From JABDMH01 sp965223215 (GTDB lineage Bacteria > Bacteroidota > Bacteroidia > Chitinophagales > Saprospiraceae): DNA of 64,000 nucleotides. The notes below the pieces were generated by a model that saw only the letters and a list, made by a program, of their open reading frames with translations, made no database searches and had not been told where the DNA came from. The DNA is taken from assembly GCA_965223215.1 (NCBI GenBank), contig CBDCVZ010000010.1, positions 682,001 through 746,000 on the forward strand. The letters run 5' to 3'. Position numbers and translations under genes: made by a program. Numbering within the stretch: the stretch's first letter is position 1; every line of letters begins with the position of its first letter. Positions 55,914 to 64,000 of this stretch are shown here, piece after piece.

Positions 55914-57471
55914 ATGCACCAGCTAGCAATCATCCTCATCTCGACATTAACCTTCTCTCACCTATTCGCAGCCGACCTGTATTGGATCGGTGGAGTGGGT
56001 AATTGGACAAATGGAAACAATTGGAGCTTGAGCCTGGGAGGCGCTGCCTGTGGCTGTATCCCGGGGCCAAACGATCACGTCATTTTACCAGATGTAGCTG
56101 GCAACACTTGTAATATAGTCGGTGGTGCAAATGCCGCGGCACAGTCAGTGCTTGTGAAGGCAAATGCCGAGTTGATTGTTGGATCAGGTGGCATCACTGC
56201 CGCATCCCTGGTGATATCAGATGCTGATTCGTGGAACAGGTATGACGATTGAAGGAAGGGTTAGCATTGAGCACAATTGCACCATCATCGATGCGGAAAC
56301 GAGAGCTATTGAGATTAGACCTGGTGGAGAGTTGGTGATCGGCGATTTTGGCTTACTGAAAATTCATAGTGACGATGATACAACTGGACAGGGTATCCAT
56401 AACCGTGGCTCATTGTCAGTCAACCGATTTTCCCCTACTTTTTCTGGCCGCATCCTCATAAAAGATATTTATGCTTCCGGAATTGTAAACTCGCTAGATG
56501 GCCTCTTCATTAATAAGGGTTTGGTGGAGATCGAAGCTATCTTGGCTGATCCCAGTAACTGCGTCTTAGTGGGCAACGATGCTTCATTTACCAACGACAC
56601 TACCGGGGTACTTAACATCGATGGGGTAGGCGACGATGGATCGAGTACAGGAATAGTAGGATCAGGCTCGGCAACGATCATCAATCATGGAATGATTGAG
56701 ATAACGGATGTAGCTCAAAGGGGAATCAATTTGATTTCTCTTGCACATTTCCTGAACACGGGTCGTATGGATATTCATGGGTTTTCAATTAATGCAATTT
56801 CCAACGCTGGCAGTGGCTTTGATAATCATGGTTTTCTTAATCTTGGATCCCCCAGCTCTCTTCAATTGGCGACCATACATAATCGCTCTACTTTCAATAA
56901 TTCTGACCAGGGTCTCATTAAAAATACTGATGAGGCCACCGTGCGAGGAAATGCCATCTTGAACGAGGGTATTTTTACCAATGCAGGGCTGATCGACATA
57001 TCAAATATTATAGTCAGAACCGGGGTATTCTGCCAGGCTGAAGAATCATCTTTTATTAACACTGGTACTTTGAAAGTGGATTCATGTGATCGAGGCATCA
57101 GCATGCGGAATGGAGCAACATTCACCAATAGCGATAGCATTTGTTTAGAGTATGCTGTTAACTATGGAATATTTGGAGAGGACAGCGTTGAATTTACTAA
57201 TTCAGGATTCCTGCAGATCAAGTCTTCGGGTGGCATCTCTTTGAAAGCGATGAGCCTCTCGGAAGCCTCAGAATTTATCAATGGGAGCAGTGGTGAAATT
57301 CATATTAATGATACGGAGGGAACCGGTGGTTTAGAATTGTCTTCGGATGCCTCATTTGTCAATGAGGGAATTTATAAATATTTATTTTTAGGAGATCATT
57401 CTTTTCAGATGCAAATTAATGCCTCAGCGATATTAGATATTAAATTGGGTTCTGAATGGTCTATTGAGTAA
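55914..57471 (+). pseudogene. Secreted repeat-rich protein interrupted by a frameshift
   Basis: Two adjacent reading frames make one protein. The first (55914-56252) has a signal peptide (LAIILISTLTFSHLFAA) and the N-terminal motif DLYWIGGVGNWTNGNNWS typical of secreted Bacteroidota repeat proteins. The second frame continues the beta-helix-like repeat region from about 56221 (GMTIEGRVSIEHNCTIID) to 57471, with repeats such as FTNSGFLQIKSSGG and FVNEGIYKY. The frame changes by +1 between 56221 and 56252. No sorting domain is found at the end, so the 3' end may also be lost. Either a real frameshift or a sequencing error; if whole it would be a surface protein of about 515 residues. Confidence 0.7.
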
Positions 57472-57754
57472 CAAGGCTCTCATTTAAAATAGTGTTCCGT
57501 CTGGCAGCTAAATATAGACCCTAATGAGATCTTTTCCACCTGCTCTTCATCACCAAAAACCTTACGTAATAAAGACTATGTGCGCCGTGTCTGCCACCAG
57601 GCATGGGTTTTGTTTCTTTGATCAGATCAAAAAATCTCAAGCTAACGATGTGCACTTATTTACCAGGCGAAACCCTAGCACTGACACCCATCGTTAGCTG
57701 CTCGGTTCGCAAACCAACATTTCTAATTCCAAACTCCGTGGCTTGTGACGTTTT

Positions 57755-58219
57755 CTATGGGTTACTTTTGTATCCGGAAACGTGAGACAGCACCGCCTCC
57801 CACTTATTCTTTCTCCACACTAGTACATTACTGGATTGATATTCTGATTTTTCCTGATTTTTCATAATATGGCCAGTGCCACAAATAATGGCGGTGCCGT
57901 TGCTCAGCACTTCTAAGCGCTTAATCTCATAGTGGAAAGAATCGTTTTCAGTCTTGTTTTTCCTAATCCAGTTCATTTCATCTTCTTTGGTTGACCAAAG
58001 GCCATTGTTGTCGATCATCTGGAAATCATCACCCAGGATTCGGTCCAGCAAAATGGTGTCGTGAGTGGCATAAGCCTTTGGCCAATGAACTTCCTTTAGT
58101 TGGATCAACATGGTTCTCATACGTTCATCTGAGATACCATGGCTCACTCGACAACTCGAGACCAGCGTTGATACCAAGAGAGCAATACCTATCAGTTTTG
58201 GTGCAACTTTGATCACCAT
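57755..58219 (-). CDS. DUF4440 (NTF2-like) lipoprotein
   Basis: A 154-residue protein with a lipoprotein signal (LIGIALLVSTLVSSC) and an NTF2-like/SnoaL fold domain: LIQLKEVHWPKAYATHD, ILGDDFQMIDNNGLWSTKEDEMNWI and a final VLVWRKNKWEAVLSHVS. DUF4440 members share the cone-shaped pocket of NTF2-like proteins; a few are enzymes, most have no known function. I use the inner ATG at 58219, just before the hydrophobic core; an upstream ATG at 58237 adds six residues. It stands alone, and no obvious promoter box was found. Confidence 0.88.
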   Translation of the reverse strand: MVIKVAPKLIGIALLVSTLVSSCRVSHGISDERMRTMLIQLKEVHWPKAYATHDTILLDRILGDDFQMIDNNGLWSTKEDEMNWIRKNKTENDSFHYEIKRLEVLSNGTAIICGTGHIMKNQEKSEYQSSNVLVWRKNKWEAVLSHVSGYKSNP

Positions 58220-58369
58220 GAGAAATTCTGCCTTCATACTCTGTTCTTTATCCTAAAACTCAACGATATCTTTGTACTCATCATTAATGCGCAAGATTAA
58301 ATGAATTTGTGGTAGCATATCCTAGTCAAGGACAAAGCGAATGATATTTGGGGACGTCCGGAGGAGAAT

Positions 58370-59158
58370 CTATGACTTGATATGGTTCAAAAGATTCTTG
58401 CGATACGTTCGACTGCATTTGATGGTCTCACCATTCCGCATCCTGATCCGTCCGTCACTGTTCTTATTAAATCGAATCTTGTCTACCAAAGAAATATTAA
58501 TGGCATAGCTCTTATGCGTCTGCACAAAGGTTGGACTATGCTCATCAAGAAACGAGCTCAGGGTCTGATAAATGACGTACTTCTTCGCTTCTGTAAATAC
58601 AAACAGACAATTTCGTTCGGTCTTGACAAAAGTAATCTCACTGACTTGAAGGGAAATCAGATGACCAGCATGCCTAATGAGGATCTTGTTAAGATGGCCT
58701 TCGTAATCATTAGTAATAATATTGGAATCCTCAGACACATCCACTGGTGTTGTTTGGACGGATAGTGTGACAAAATACATCACAACATATAGGAAAATAT
58801 TGTGCTTGATCAGTAAGTCTGCCAACATGTACCCTGTGTTTTCACATTGGAATAGTACATCCATGATCAGATAACTGTTACTGCAGGTGAATGCAAAGCA
58901 GGTCAATGCCACGAAGCCTGCCTTTGGCAGATGTCTAAAAATTTTCTGCAAGGTAGGATGATGGTGTTTCAATCTAGTTTGGTTGGAGAACCGAATGATT
59001 AAATCCGGCGCAAACAACCAAAATCCAAGGGTCGAAGCCGCAATGACGGTTAATTCTGTATAGCATTGTGTGGCCGTGGCTTCTTTATATAACCATCCAG
59101 TTAGGAAGGCTGCGCAGGATGCGAAGACGGCAATCTTAATATTAAGCACGCTGGACAT
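58370..59158 (-). CDS. Membrane-anchored LytTR-type transcription regulator
   Basis: A 262-residue protein with four predicted membrane segments in the first 150 residues (VFASCAAFLTGWLY, LTVIAASTLGFWLF, AGFVALTCFAFTCSNSYLIMDVL, HNIFLYVVMYFVTLSV) and a C-terminal LytTR DNA-binding domain (HLISLQVSEITFVKTERNCLFVF, HKSYAINISLVDKI). LytTR domains usually follow a response-regulator receiver; here they follow a membrane domain, as in some regulators that sense lipids or envelope state. No histidine kinase gene is next to it. TTG-N20-TACCTTGA lies just upstream and may be its promoter. Targets unknown. Confidence 0.9.
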   Translation of the reverse strand: MSSVLNIKIAVFASCAAFLTGWLYKEATATQCYTELTVIAASTLGFWLFAPDLIIRFSNQTRLKHHHPTLQKIFRHLPKAGFVALTCFAFTCSNSYLIMDVLFQCENTGYMLADLLIKHNIFLYVVMYFVTLSVQTTPVDVSEDSNIITNDYEGHLNKILIRHAGHLISLQVSEITFVKTERNCLFVFTEAKKYVIYQTLSSFLDEHSPTFVQTHKSYAINISLVDKIRFNKNSDGRIRMRNGETIKCSRTYRKNLLNHIKS

Positions 59159-59254
59159 TGGACCATCAAGGTACTAATGACAATGGTCACATACAATATT
59201 GATTTACATGAGATCATTTCATATCGCGGCAAGATGTTTTTTCAGAAACAGTAA

Positions 59255-62077
59255 ATGAGCTACCTTTCGCAGATGATCCAGTACATAGACCATGCTGCCA
59301 AGGTTGGTCCAACAGTCCTTTTTGTGATGGCTGCCTTTCTTGGATGCGCGATTAAATCTTCCGAGGCACCCTTGCAAAAACCAGACGACAATCGGTTCAC
59401 AAAAGTGGTGCTTACCCGTGGACTAGATGAGCCCATGGAGATGACGTTTCTGCCAGACGATAAGATTCTGTTGGTCGAACGGAAGGGAGGTGTAAAAGTT
59501 TATGATGAGGCCAACGAACTAATGATTCCCGCAGGCTTCATTGAGGTCAACACGAAGTATACCAATCGCAAGGGGGAGGTCCGGGAAGCAGAAGAAGGAC
59601 TCATGGGTGTGGTAGCTGACCCTAGTTTTGTGGATAACCACTGGATCTATCTCTACTATGCAGATCCTGACACACCTCAACACTTGCTCACCAGATGGGA
59701 TCTACAAGGCGACCTACTCGTTGAGGGATCAGAGAAAGTGCTGCTAAAGGTCCCGACTCAGCGAGAAGAGTGCTGTCACACGGGGGGAGGAATGGTTTTC
59801 GATAAGGAGGGGAATCTCTACCTCACCACCGGCAACAATACTGTCAATCCACGTACTGGTGCATCTAACCTGGACGAGAGACCAGGTCATGAAAATTCTG
59901 ACGATCAGAGAGGACCCTCCAATTCTAATGATTATCGGGGCAAGATCTTGCGCATTTACCCTGAAGAAGATGGTACCTATTCGATACCGGAAGGGAATTT
60001 ATTTCCACCTGGCACTCCCAAGACATTGCCAGAAATCTATCCGATGGGCCATCGAAATCCCTGGCGCCCGACGATTGACAGCAAAACTGGTTTTTTATAT
60101 TGGGGTGAAGTGGGACCAGATGCATCTAAAGATTCGATCTGGGGACCAAATGGATATGATGAGTTTAATCAAGCCCGTGGTCCGGGATTTTTTGGCTGGC
60201 CCTATTTCATAGGAGACAACAAACCGTACCATGAATATGATGCCGAGACCAATACCTACGGCGCACCTTTTGATCCACTACGGCCGGTAAATGAATCGGT
60301 CAATAATACAGGAATTAGGGAACTCCCTCAACCCATTCCAGCGCTGATTTGGTACCCCTATGGACCTTCTCAAGAGTTTCCACTCATGGGTAGTGCTGGT
60401 AGAAGTGCAACCGGCGGCCCAATCTATCGGAACGCAGATTTTCTGGATCCGATTAGACCCTTCAGTCCTTATTATGAGGGTAAATGGTTTATTGTCGATT
60501 TTATGAGAGATTGGATCATTGCGGTGGAAATGGACGCCGATGGCAATTATGTCGGTATGGAGAAAATTATTCCGCAAGAGCGCTTTAATGCCGTGATCGA
60601 TATGGATTTTGGTCCCAACGGAGATTTATATCTGCTGGAGTATGGAGATGCCTGGTTTAAGGGTAATCCAAATGCTCAGATTGTCAAAGTAGAGTACAAT
60701 GCAGGTAATCGTAAGCCATCGGTCAAAGTGTCGGCCAATCCGGGGAATGGAAGGTTACCATTGATCGTTGAGTTTTCTGGAGCGGGCAGCTCAGATGCAG
60801 ACGCTGAAGACCAGGGAAATCTCAGATACGATTGGACCATTACCTCAGACCAGGACTTTGAGGCCAATAGAACTACTAGGGATTTCAGCCTGACTTTGAC
60901 GGATCCAGGGGAGTATCAGGCAAGACTAATCGTCACCGATACGAGAGGCGCAACCAATATGGAGGCCATAGACATCATTGCGGGCAATAGTGCACCGACC
61001 ATCGAAATACAACTGCCGGATATAAACCAGAGTTTTTATTTTGAAGGCCAGACCGTTGCCTATCAGATAGATGTTCAGGACGAGGAAGACGGTTTGATTC
61101 ACAGTGATGAAGTAGCAGTGACTTTTGACTATGTTCCAGCTGGTTATGATCCCGTTGAGGTGGCTCAAAAGCACGCCGGAAGTGATCTTTTGGTCGCCGA
61201 TGCAATCAGCCGCAATCTAATCAGCAACGAGGATTGCGAATCTTGTCACCAGTTTGATGCTCCTTCGATTGGTCCCAGTTATACTGCGGTGGCTAATAAG
61301 TATAAAGCCACTCCCGAAATCATTCAGACGCTGGTTGGTCGGATCATCGATGGAAGCACTGGGATATGGGGTGAACATGCCATGTCGGCCCATCCGGGTC
61401 TAAAAACAAAGGATGCAGAGCGGATGGTGCGTTATATCCTGGATTATCAAAATCCAAAACCCAGCGTAAAATTACTACCACTTTCTGGTCAGATTTCTCT
61501 GAAAAAACCCCCTTCTGAACCTGATGGAGGTAGTTTCCTAATTCGCGCTAAATACCGAGACCGAGGATCGGAGGGAGCACCGCCACTAACTACTGAAGAA
61601 CTTTTTACCCTGGTAAGTCCTCGTCTGTTTCCGCAGATGGCAGACCATCAGGAAAATGTTCAATATCTGACTACGCTCAGTGCCCGATTTGATGTGCTAG
61701 GCCCTCAGGCAATGCTCGGGTGGGATCAGATCGACCTGAGTCACCTTACCCAGATCGAATTCTTTGTCCAAACCTTACCTCGATTGGAGGCTAGGGGAGG
61801 CACCATCGAAGTGCGGATTGATTCGGTGGATGGAAAGATAATCGGTCAATCTGAATTTATCAGACCTCAGCGGATTCCTCGATCAGTCAAACAGGCTGAT
61901 CTCCTTGATCCGGATTCATTACGGAGACAAACCACGTTGCAGGCCCTCGTCGATCTAGAGGAGACCGTGGGGTTTCATGATGTATATTTTATTTTCAGGA
62001 ACTCCGATGCAAAAGCCAGCGAAATACTACTGACCGTTGTCGAATTAGAGTTTTATAGCCCTTCTGAGGTCTTTTAG
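59255..62077 (+). CDS. PQQ-type sugar dehydrogenase fused to PKD and cytochrome c domains
   Basis: A 940-residue secreted lipoprotein. The signal ends in a lipobox (AAFLGC). A glucose/sorbosone dehydrogenase-type propeller spans about residues 45-475 (PMEMTFLPDDKILLVERKGGVKVY, HTGGGMVFDKEGNLYLTTGNN, YPMGHRNPW), a PKD domain about 485-575, and a cytochrome c domain has its heme site CESCH at 661-665, with Met ligand probably in HAMSAHPGL. A C-terminal region of 200 residues is beta-rich. The protein should oxidise sugars in the periplasm and pass electrons to its own heme. Neighbouring LytTR gene is divergent. Confidence 0.94.
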   Translation: MSYLSQMIQYIDHAAKVGPTVLFVMAAFLGCAIKSSEAPLQKPDDNRFTKVVLTRGLDEPMEMTFLPDDKILLVERKGGVKVYDEANELMIPAGFIEVNTKYTNRKGEVREAEEGLMGVVADPSFVDNHWIYLYYADPDTPQHLLTRWDLQGDLLVEGSEKVLLKVPTQREECCHTGGGMVFDKEGNLYLTTGNNTVNPRTGASNLDERPGHENSDDQRGPSNSNDYRGKILRIYPEEDGTYSIPEGNLFPPGTPKTLPEIYPMGHRNPWRPTIDSKTGFLYWGEVGPDASKDSIWGPNGYDEFNQARGPGFFGWPYFIGDNKPYHEYDAETNTYGAPFDPLRPVNESVNNTGIRELPQPIPALIWYPYGPSQEFPLMGSAGRSATGGPIYRNADFLDPIRPFSPYYEGKWFIVDFMRDWIIAVEMDADGNYVGMEKIIPQERFNAVIDMDFGPNGDLYLLEYGDAWFKGNPNAQIVKVEYNAGNRKPSVKVSANPGNGRLPLIVEFSGAGSSDADAEDQGNLRYDWTITSDQDFEANRTTRDFSLTLTDPGEYQARLIVTDTRGATNMEAIDIIAGNSAPTIEIQLPDINQSFYFEGQTVAYQIDVQDEEDGLIHSDEVAVTFDYVPAGYDPVEVAQKHAGSDLLVADAISRNLISNEDCESCHQFDAPSIGPSYTAVANKYKATPEIIQTLVGRIIDGSTGIWGEHAMSAHPGLKTKDAERMVRYILDYQNPKPSVKLLPLSGQISLKKPPSEPDGGSFLIRAKYRDRGSEGAPPLTTEELFTLVSPRLFPQMADHQENVQYLTTLSARFDVLGPQAMLGWDQIDLSHLTQIEFFVQTLPRLEARGGTIEVRIDSVDGKIIGQSEFIRPQRIPRSVKQADLLDPDSLRRQTTLQALVDLEETVGFHDVYFIFRNSDAKASEILLTVVELEFYSPSEVF

Positions 62078-62275
62078 TAACTGATTTTTAACTTAGTGGG
62101 TGGGAGGAATGTAATGCATTGAAATAATAAACACCCTTTGCCTGCTATAGCTCTTTGGGGTTTAAACAATGTTGTCTCGCGGTGAGGCGATCTTGAATTA
62201 AGCTTCTTCACTCATGCTGCATCTCTCCACCTTCACATTCCAGCAGGTGGAGTGAGACAAACACATGCGAAAGGC

Positions 62276-62515
62276 CTACTTCTTCTTTTTCTTCTTCAGC
62301 TTGCTTTCGTACTTTTTGATGTCTTCTGCCGCGAGTGTTTTTACTTGCGTTAGCGTTTTGATTTTTTTCGCTGAACGAGGAGTAGATCCACCTATCCAAA
62401 GTTCATCCAGAAAACAGTCATAATAATAGTGATCGTCCGCTTTGCGAGCAAGAATGATGTAGTCACCACGTACCAAGGCAAAGTTGTCCTTGGTGTATTG
62501 ATTCCAAGATTTCAT
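62276..62515 (-). CDS. Small hypothetical protein with Lys-rich tail
   Basis: A 79-residue protein, MKSWNQYTKDNFALVRGDYIILARK, followed by acidic-tyrosine-rich DDHYYYDCFLDELW and a basic coil ending in KKKKKK. No known domain. A minus-strand TATGTTTG (62552-62559) lies 37 bp upstream, in the position of a Bacteroidota -7 box, and the codon pattern is plausible, so I keep it as a real gene. A shorter overlapping frame (62208-62399) is less likely. The Lys-run could bind nucleic acid or be a ribosome-associated tail; this is speculation. Confidence 0.5.
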   Translation of the reverse strand: MKSWNQYTKDNFALVRGDYIILARKADDHYYYDCFLDELWIGGSTPRSAKKIKTLTQVKTLAAEDIKKYESKLKKKKKK

Positions 62516-62551
62516 ATTCTAGTTGTAAACTCGGTTAAATTTAAGAAGGTC

Positions 62552-62559
62552 CAAACATA
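62552..62559 (-). promoter_or_regulatory. putative Bacteroidota -7 box for the Lys-tailed small protein
   Basis: Minus-strand TATGTTTG (TAnnTTTG). A TTG lies 21 bp upstream of it, near the -33 spacing. Confidence 0.4.
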
Positions 62560-63540
62560 GTGCCTATCTTACGGGAAACCCAATTTGGCAACCTTACGTG
62601 TAGCCTTAAATTCCCTTAAAAGTACCAAATTCCTAGAGAAAGAGTGGCACGATCGCAAAATAACTTTAACTAATATGTTGTTGCATAATGTCGCAAACAA
62701 TACATCTGTTTTTAGTCCAGATTTGATCAATAGTTATCTCAATACCGGGGTGGATTCCTCCATTCCCTCCTGTTGCGATCGAATCCGTTCTGGTTATCAA
62801 AGTTTGATTAAATCGATCATAGCGTATGCCGTCTGACGTCTATCCAACATTGAAATTACCTGTCATTCTATCCAACATCAGCACCATAAAATTCGATCCA
62901 CATGCCGTTTGTCCACTGTTTATATTTTATGTTATATTATGAATATCTAGACAAGAATTTCCTCAGCCAATTTATTCAGCAGCTCCGCAATGGTTTCAAA
63001 TAATCGATTGAGTCAGTGGAATTTCCGCTGAGCGCAGCCGTGATGTAAATGGAGTCCTTCGATTTTATGAATCACATTAAAGCAATCTCAATTTTCTTCT
63101 TGCTCTGACCTGCATTCTATTTGGGCTACCTTGGAGGCACCCTGAAGCTCAGCAATTTCGATGAGTGAAAAGACATGCCATTGGCGAAGGGCAGTTGATA
63201 CTCTTTTAGATTTTCAGGAATCCCCTCTTTTTTTGGCATGGATAGATAAAGTAGTTGTTGACCTAAATGAACGGTTGCATGAAACTGGAAAAGGTTTCGC
63301 TCTTGAGAAACTCCGGCAAAAGGAAATGGAGTGTCGAGAGTTTTATTTATCAGCTGGAAAGCGGACCAACGTTCTGAATTGGATCTAACAGCGAAAGATC
63401 CGATATTCAACACGATACCTTTCTTTCAAAGGTGACTGACTGGATATTGCCTAGCTATACCGAGGTTGAAACGCCCCTAAATATTTGTCTGTTTAGTCCT
63501 TTTGATAATATCATTGGAATAGTTTATGTATTATAGGTGT
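62560..63540. other. gene-poor stretch, no gene supported
   Basis: About 980 bp. Short overlapping frames exist on both strands (63161-63388 plus, 63126-63413 minus) but neither has recognisable domains, so I do not call them. No tRNA-like cloverleaf or mobile element was recognised. Confidence 0.4.
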
Positions 63541-63567
63541 TTTGGGCAGTGGCTATGCACGCCCAAA
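63541..63567 (+). repeat. inverted repeat (hairpin) 14 bp before the efflux adaptor gene
   Basis: TTTGGGC(A)GTG against CAC-GCCCAAA with loop GCTATG. There is no T-run after it, so it is more likely an operator or an mRNA leader hairpin than a terminator. Confidence 0.5.
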
Positions 63568-63581
63568 CTAAAAGTTAAGCT

Positions 63582-64000
63582 ATGAAGAGAATCTTTTATT
63601 GCGGGGCCTACCTGTTTCTTAGTCTGGTTTCGAGTTGCAGTTCGGTTAGTGGAGACGAACCCAAGAAGGCAAACCCGACACCTCCCAGGATGACCATGGC
63701 AGTGGAGGGATTCGTGGCTCAAGAACAACGACTCGAAAGCATCGTAAATGCCACTGGCAGTCTTCTCCCCAACGAACTCGTTCAAATATCGCCGGAACGT
63801 GCCGGAAAACTAATACACCTGCCACTCAAGGAGTCTACTTTCGTAAAGAAGGGAACTATGCTTGCCAAGATTGATGATCAGGAGCTGCAGGCTCAGTTGA
63901 ATAAACTGAATGTTCAATTGCGCATGGCTGCCAAGGAAGCCGAAAGAGGTAGGGACTTGCGCAAGATTGAAGCGATTCCACTAGAAGAACTCGAACGCTT
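63582..64000 (+). CDS. RND efflux periplasmic adaptor (HlyD/AcrA type), N-terminal part
   Basis: The first 139 residues of a membrane-fusion protein that runs off the right edge. It has a lipoprotein signal (LFLSLVSSC), then the barrel and lipoyl start VNATGSLLPNELVQISPERAGKLIHLPLKESTFVKKGTMLAKIDDQEL, and the coiled-coil hairpin begins AQLNKLNVQLRMAAKEAERG. This is the standard order for AcrA/MexA-like adaptors linking an inner-membrane RND pump to an outer-membrane channel. The pump gene should follow outside the window. A hairpin precedes the start. Confidence 0.93.
   Translation, partial: MKRIFYCGAYLFLSLVSSCSSVSGDEPKKANPTPPRMTMAVEGFVAQEQRLESIVNATGSLLPNELVQISPERAGKLIHLPLKESTFVKKGTMLAKIDDQELQAQLNKLNVQLRMAAKEAERGRDLRKIEAIPLEELER

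Noticed and set aside
57603..57785. Frame downstream of the frameshifted protein, considered as its lost C-terminus
   Set aside because: The peptide has no sorting-domain pattern and no repeat similarity.
62585..62836. 83-codon frame beginning TTG
   Set aside because: Alternative start, no motif, and no ribosome-binding sequence.
63126..63413. Overlapping frames on both strands (63161-63388 plus, 63126-63413 minus)
   Set aside because: Neither has a recognisable domain. The plus frame (LHETGKGFALEKLRQKE) is the more natural-looking, but there is too little to call a gene.

Overview
The window looks like chromosomal DNA of a member of the Bacteroidota, most likely a free-living, Saprospiraceae-like bacterium. 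The evidence is a ubiE-porT pair (PorT is a type IX secretion component), C-terminal type IX sorting domains on secreted proteins, DUF5916, DUF4249 and DUF2141 families that are common in this phylum, weak Shine-Dalgarno sequences, and repeated TAnnTTTG boxes upstream of genes, which match the Bacteroidota -7 promoter element. No rRNA, tRNA, CRISPR array, insertion sequence or phage gene was found. Species assignment is inference.

Layout. 1-8.4 kb is housekeeping: the start of a ParA ATPase with an MBL hydrolase, an FMN reductase with LipB, YchF, an ACP phosphodiesterase, PorT with UbiE/MenG, and a large DUF5916 outer-membrane protein. 8.5-16.1 kb has gyrA, a TPR protein, a TRAP transporter permease pair without a binding protein, a HEAT-like protein whose start codon overlaps that of divergent pnuC, and a DUF2141 protein. 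16.1-18.8 kb holds two low-complexity proteins: a long amphipathic-helix protein and a basic protein with 14 tandem AT-hooks. 18.8-31.9 kb has two membrane proteins, a giant secreted protein of 12 FN3 domains, an acyltransferase-like protein, a P1 peptidase, an all-helical protein, a secreted lipase, a DksA-like regulator and a mini-protein that is little more than a sorting domain.

32-49.6 kb has an oxidoreductase, an outer-membrane barrel, an FtsX-type permease, proline catabolism (P5C dehydrogenase), a tricorn-type protease, a PorV-like barrel coupled to futalosine hydrolase (menaquinone synthesis; UbiE/MenG elsewhere in the window would do the last methylation), a DUF4249 lipoprotein, an atypical Nramp-like transporter divergent from a sialidase-like protein, and a lipoprotein hydrolase. 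49.6-55.8 kb carries the most interesting unit: a compact six-gene set (Gfo/Idh/MocA oxidoreductase, SDR, zinc-motif-less ROK kinase, SIS isomerase, MetE-like protein, UlaG-like lactonase) that reads like a complete but unassigned carbohydrate-catabolic pathway.

55.9-64 kb has a frameshifted secreted protein, a DUF4440 lipoprotein, a membrane-anchored LytTR regulator, a PQQ-type sugar dehydrogenase fused to PKD and cytochrome c domains, a small Lys-tailed protein, a gene-poor stretch of about 1 kb and the start of an RND efflux adaptor that runs off the end.
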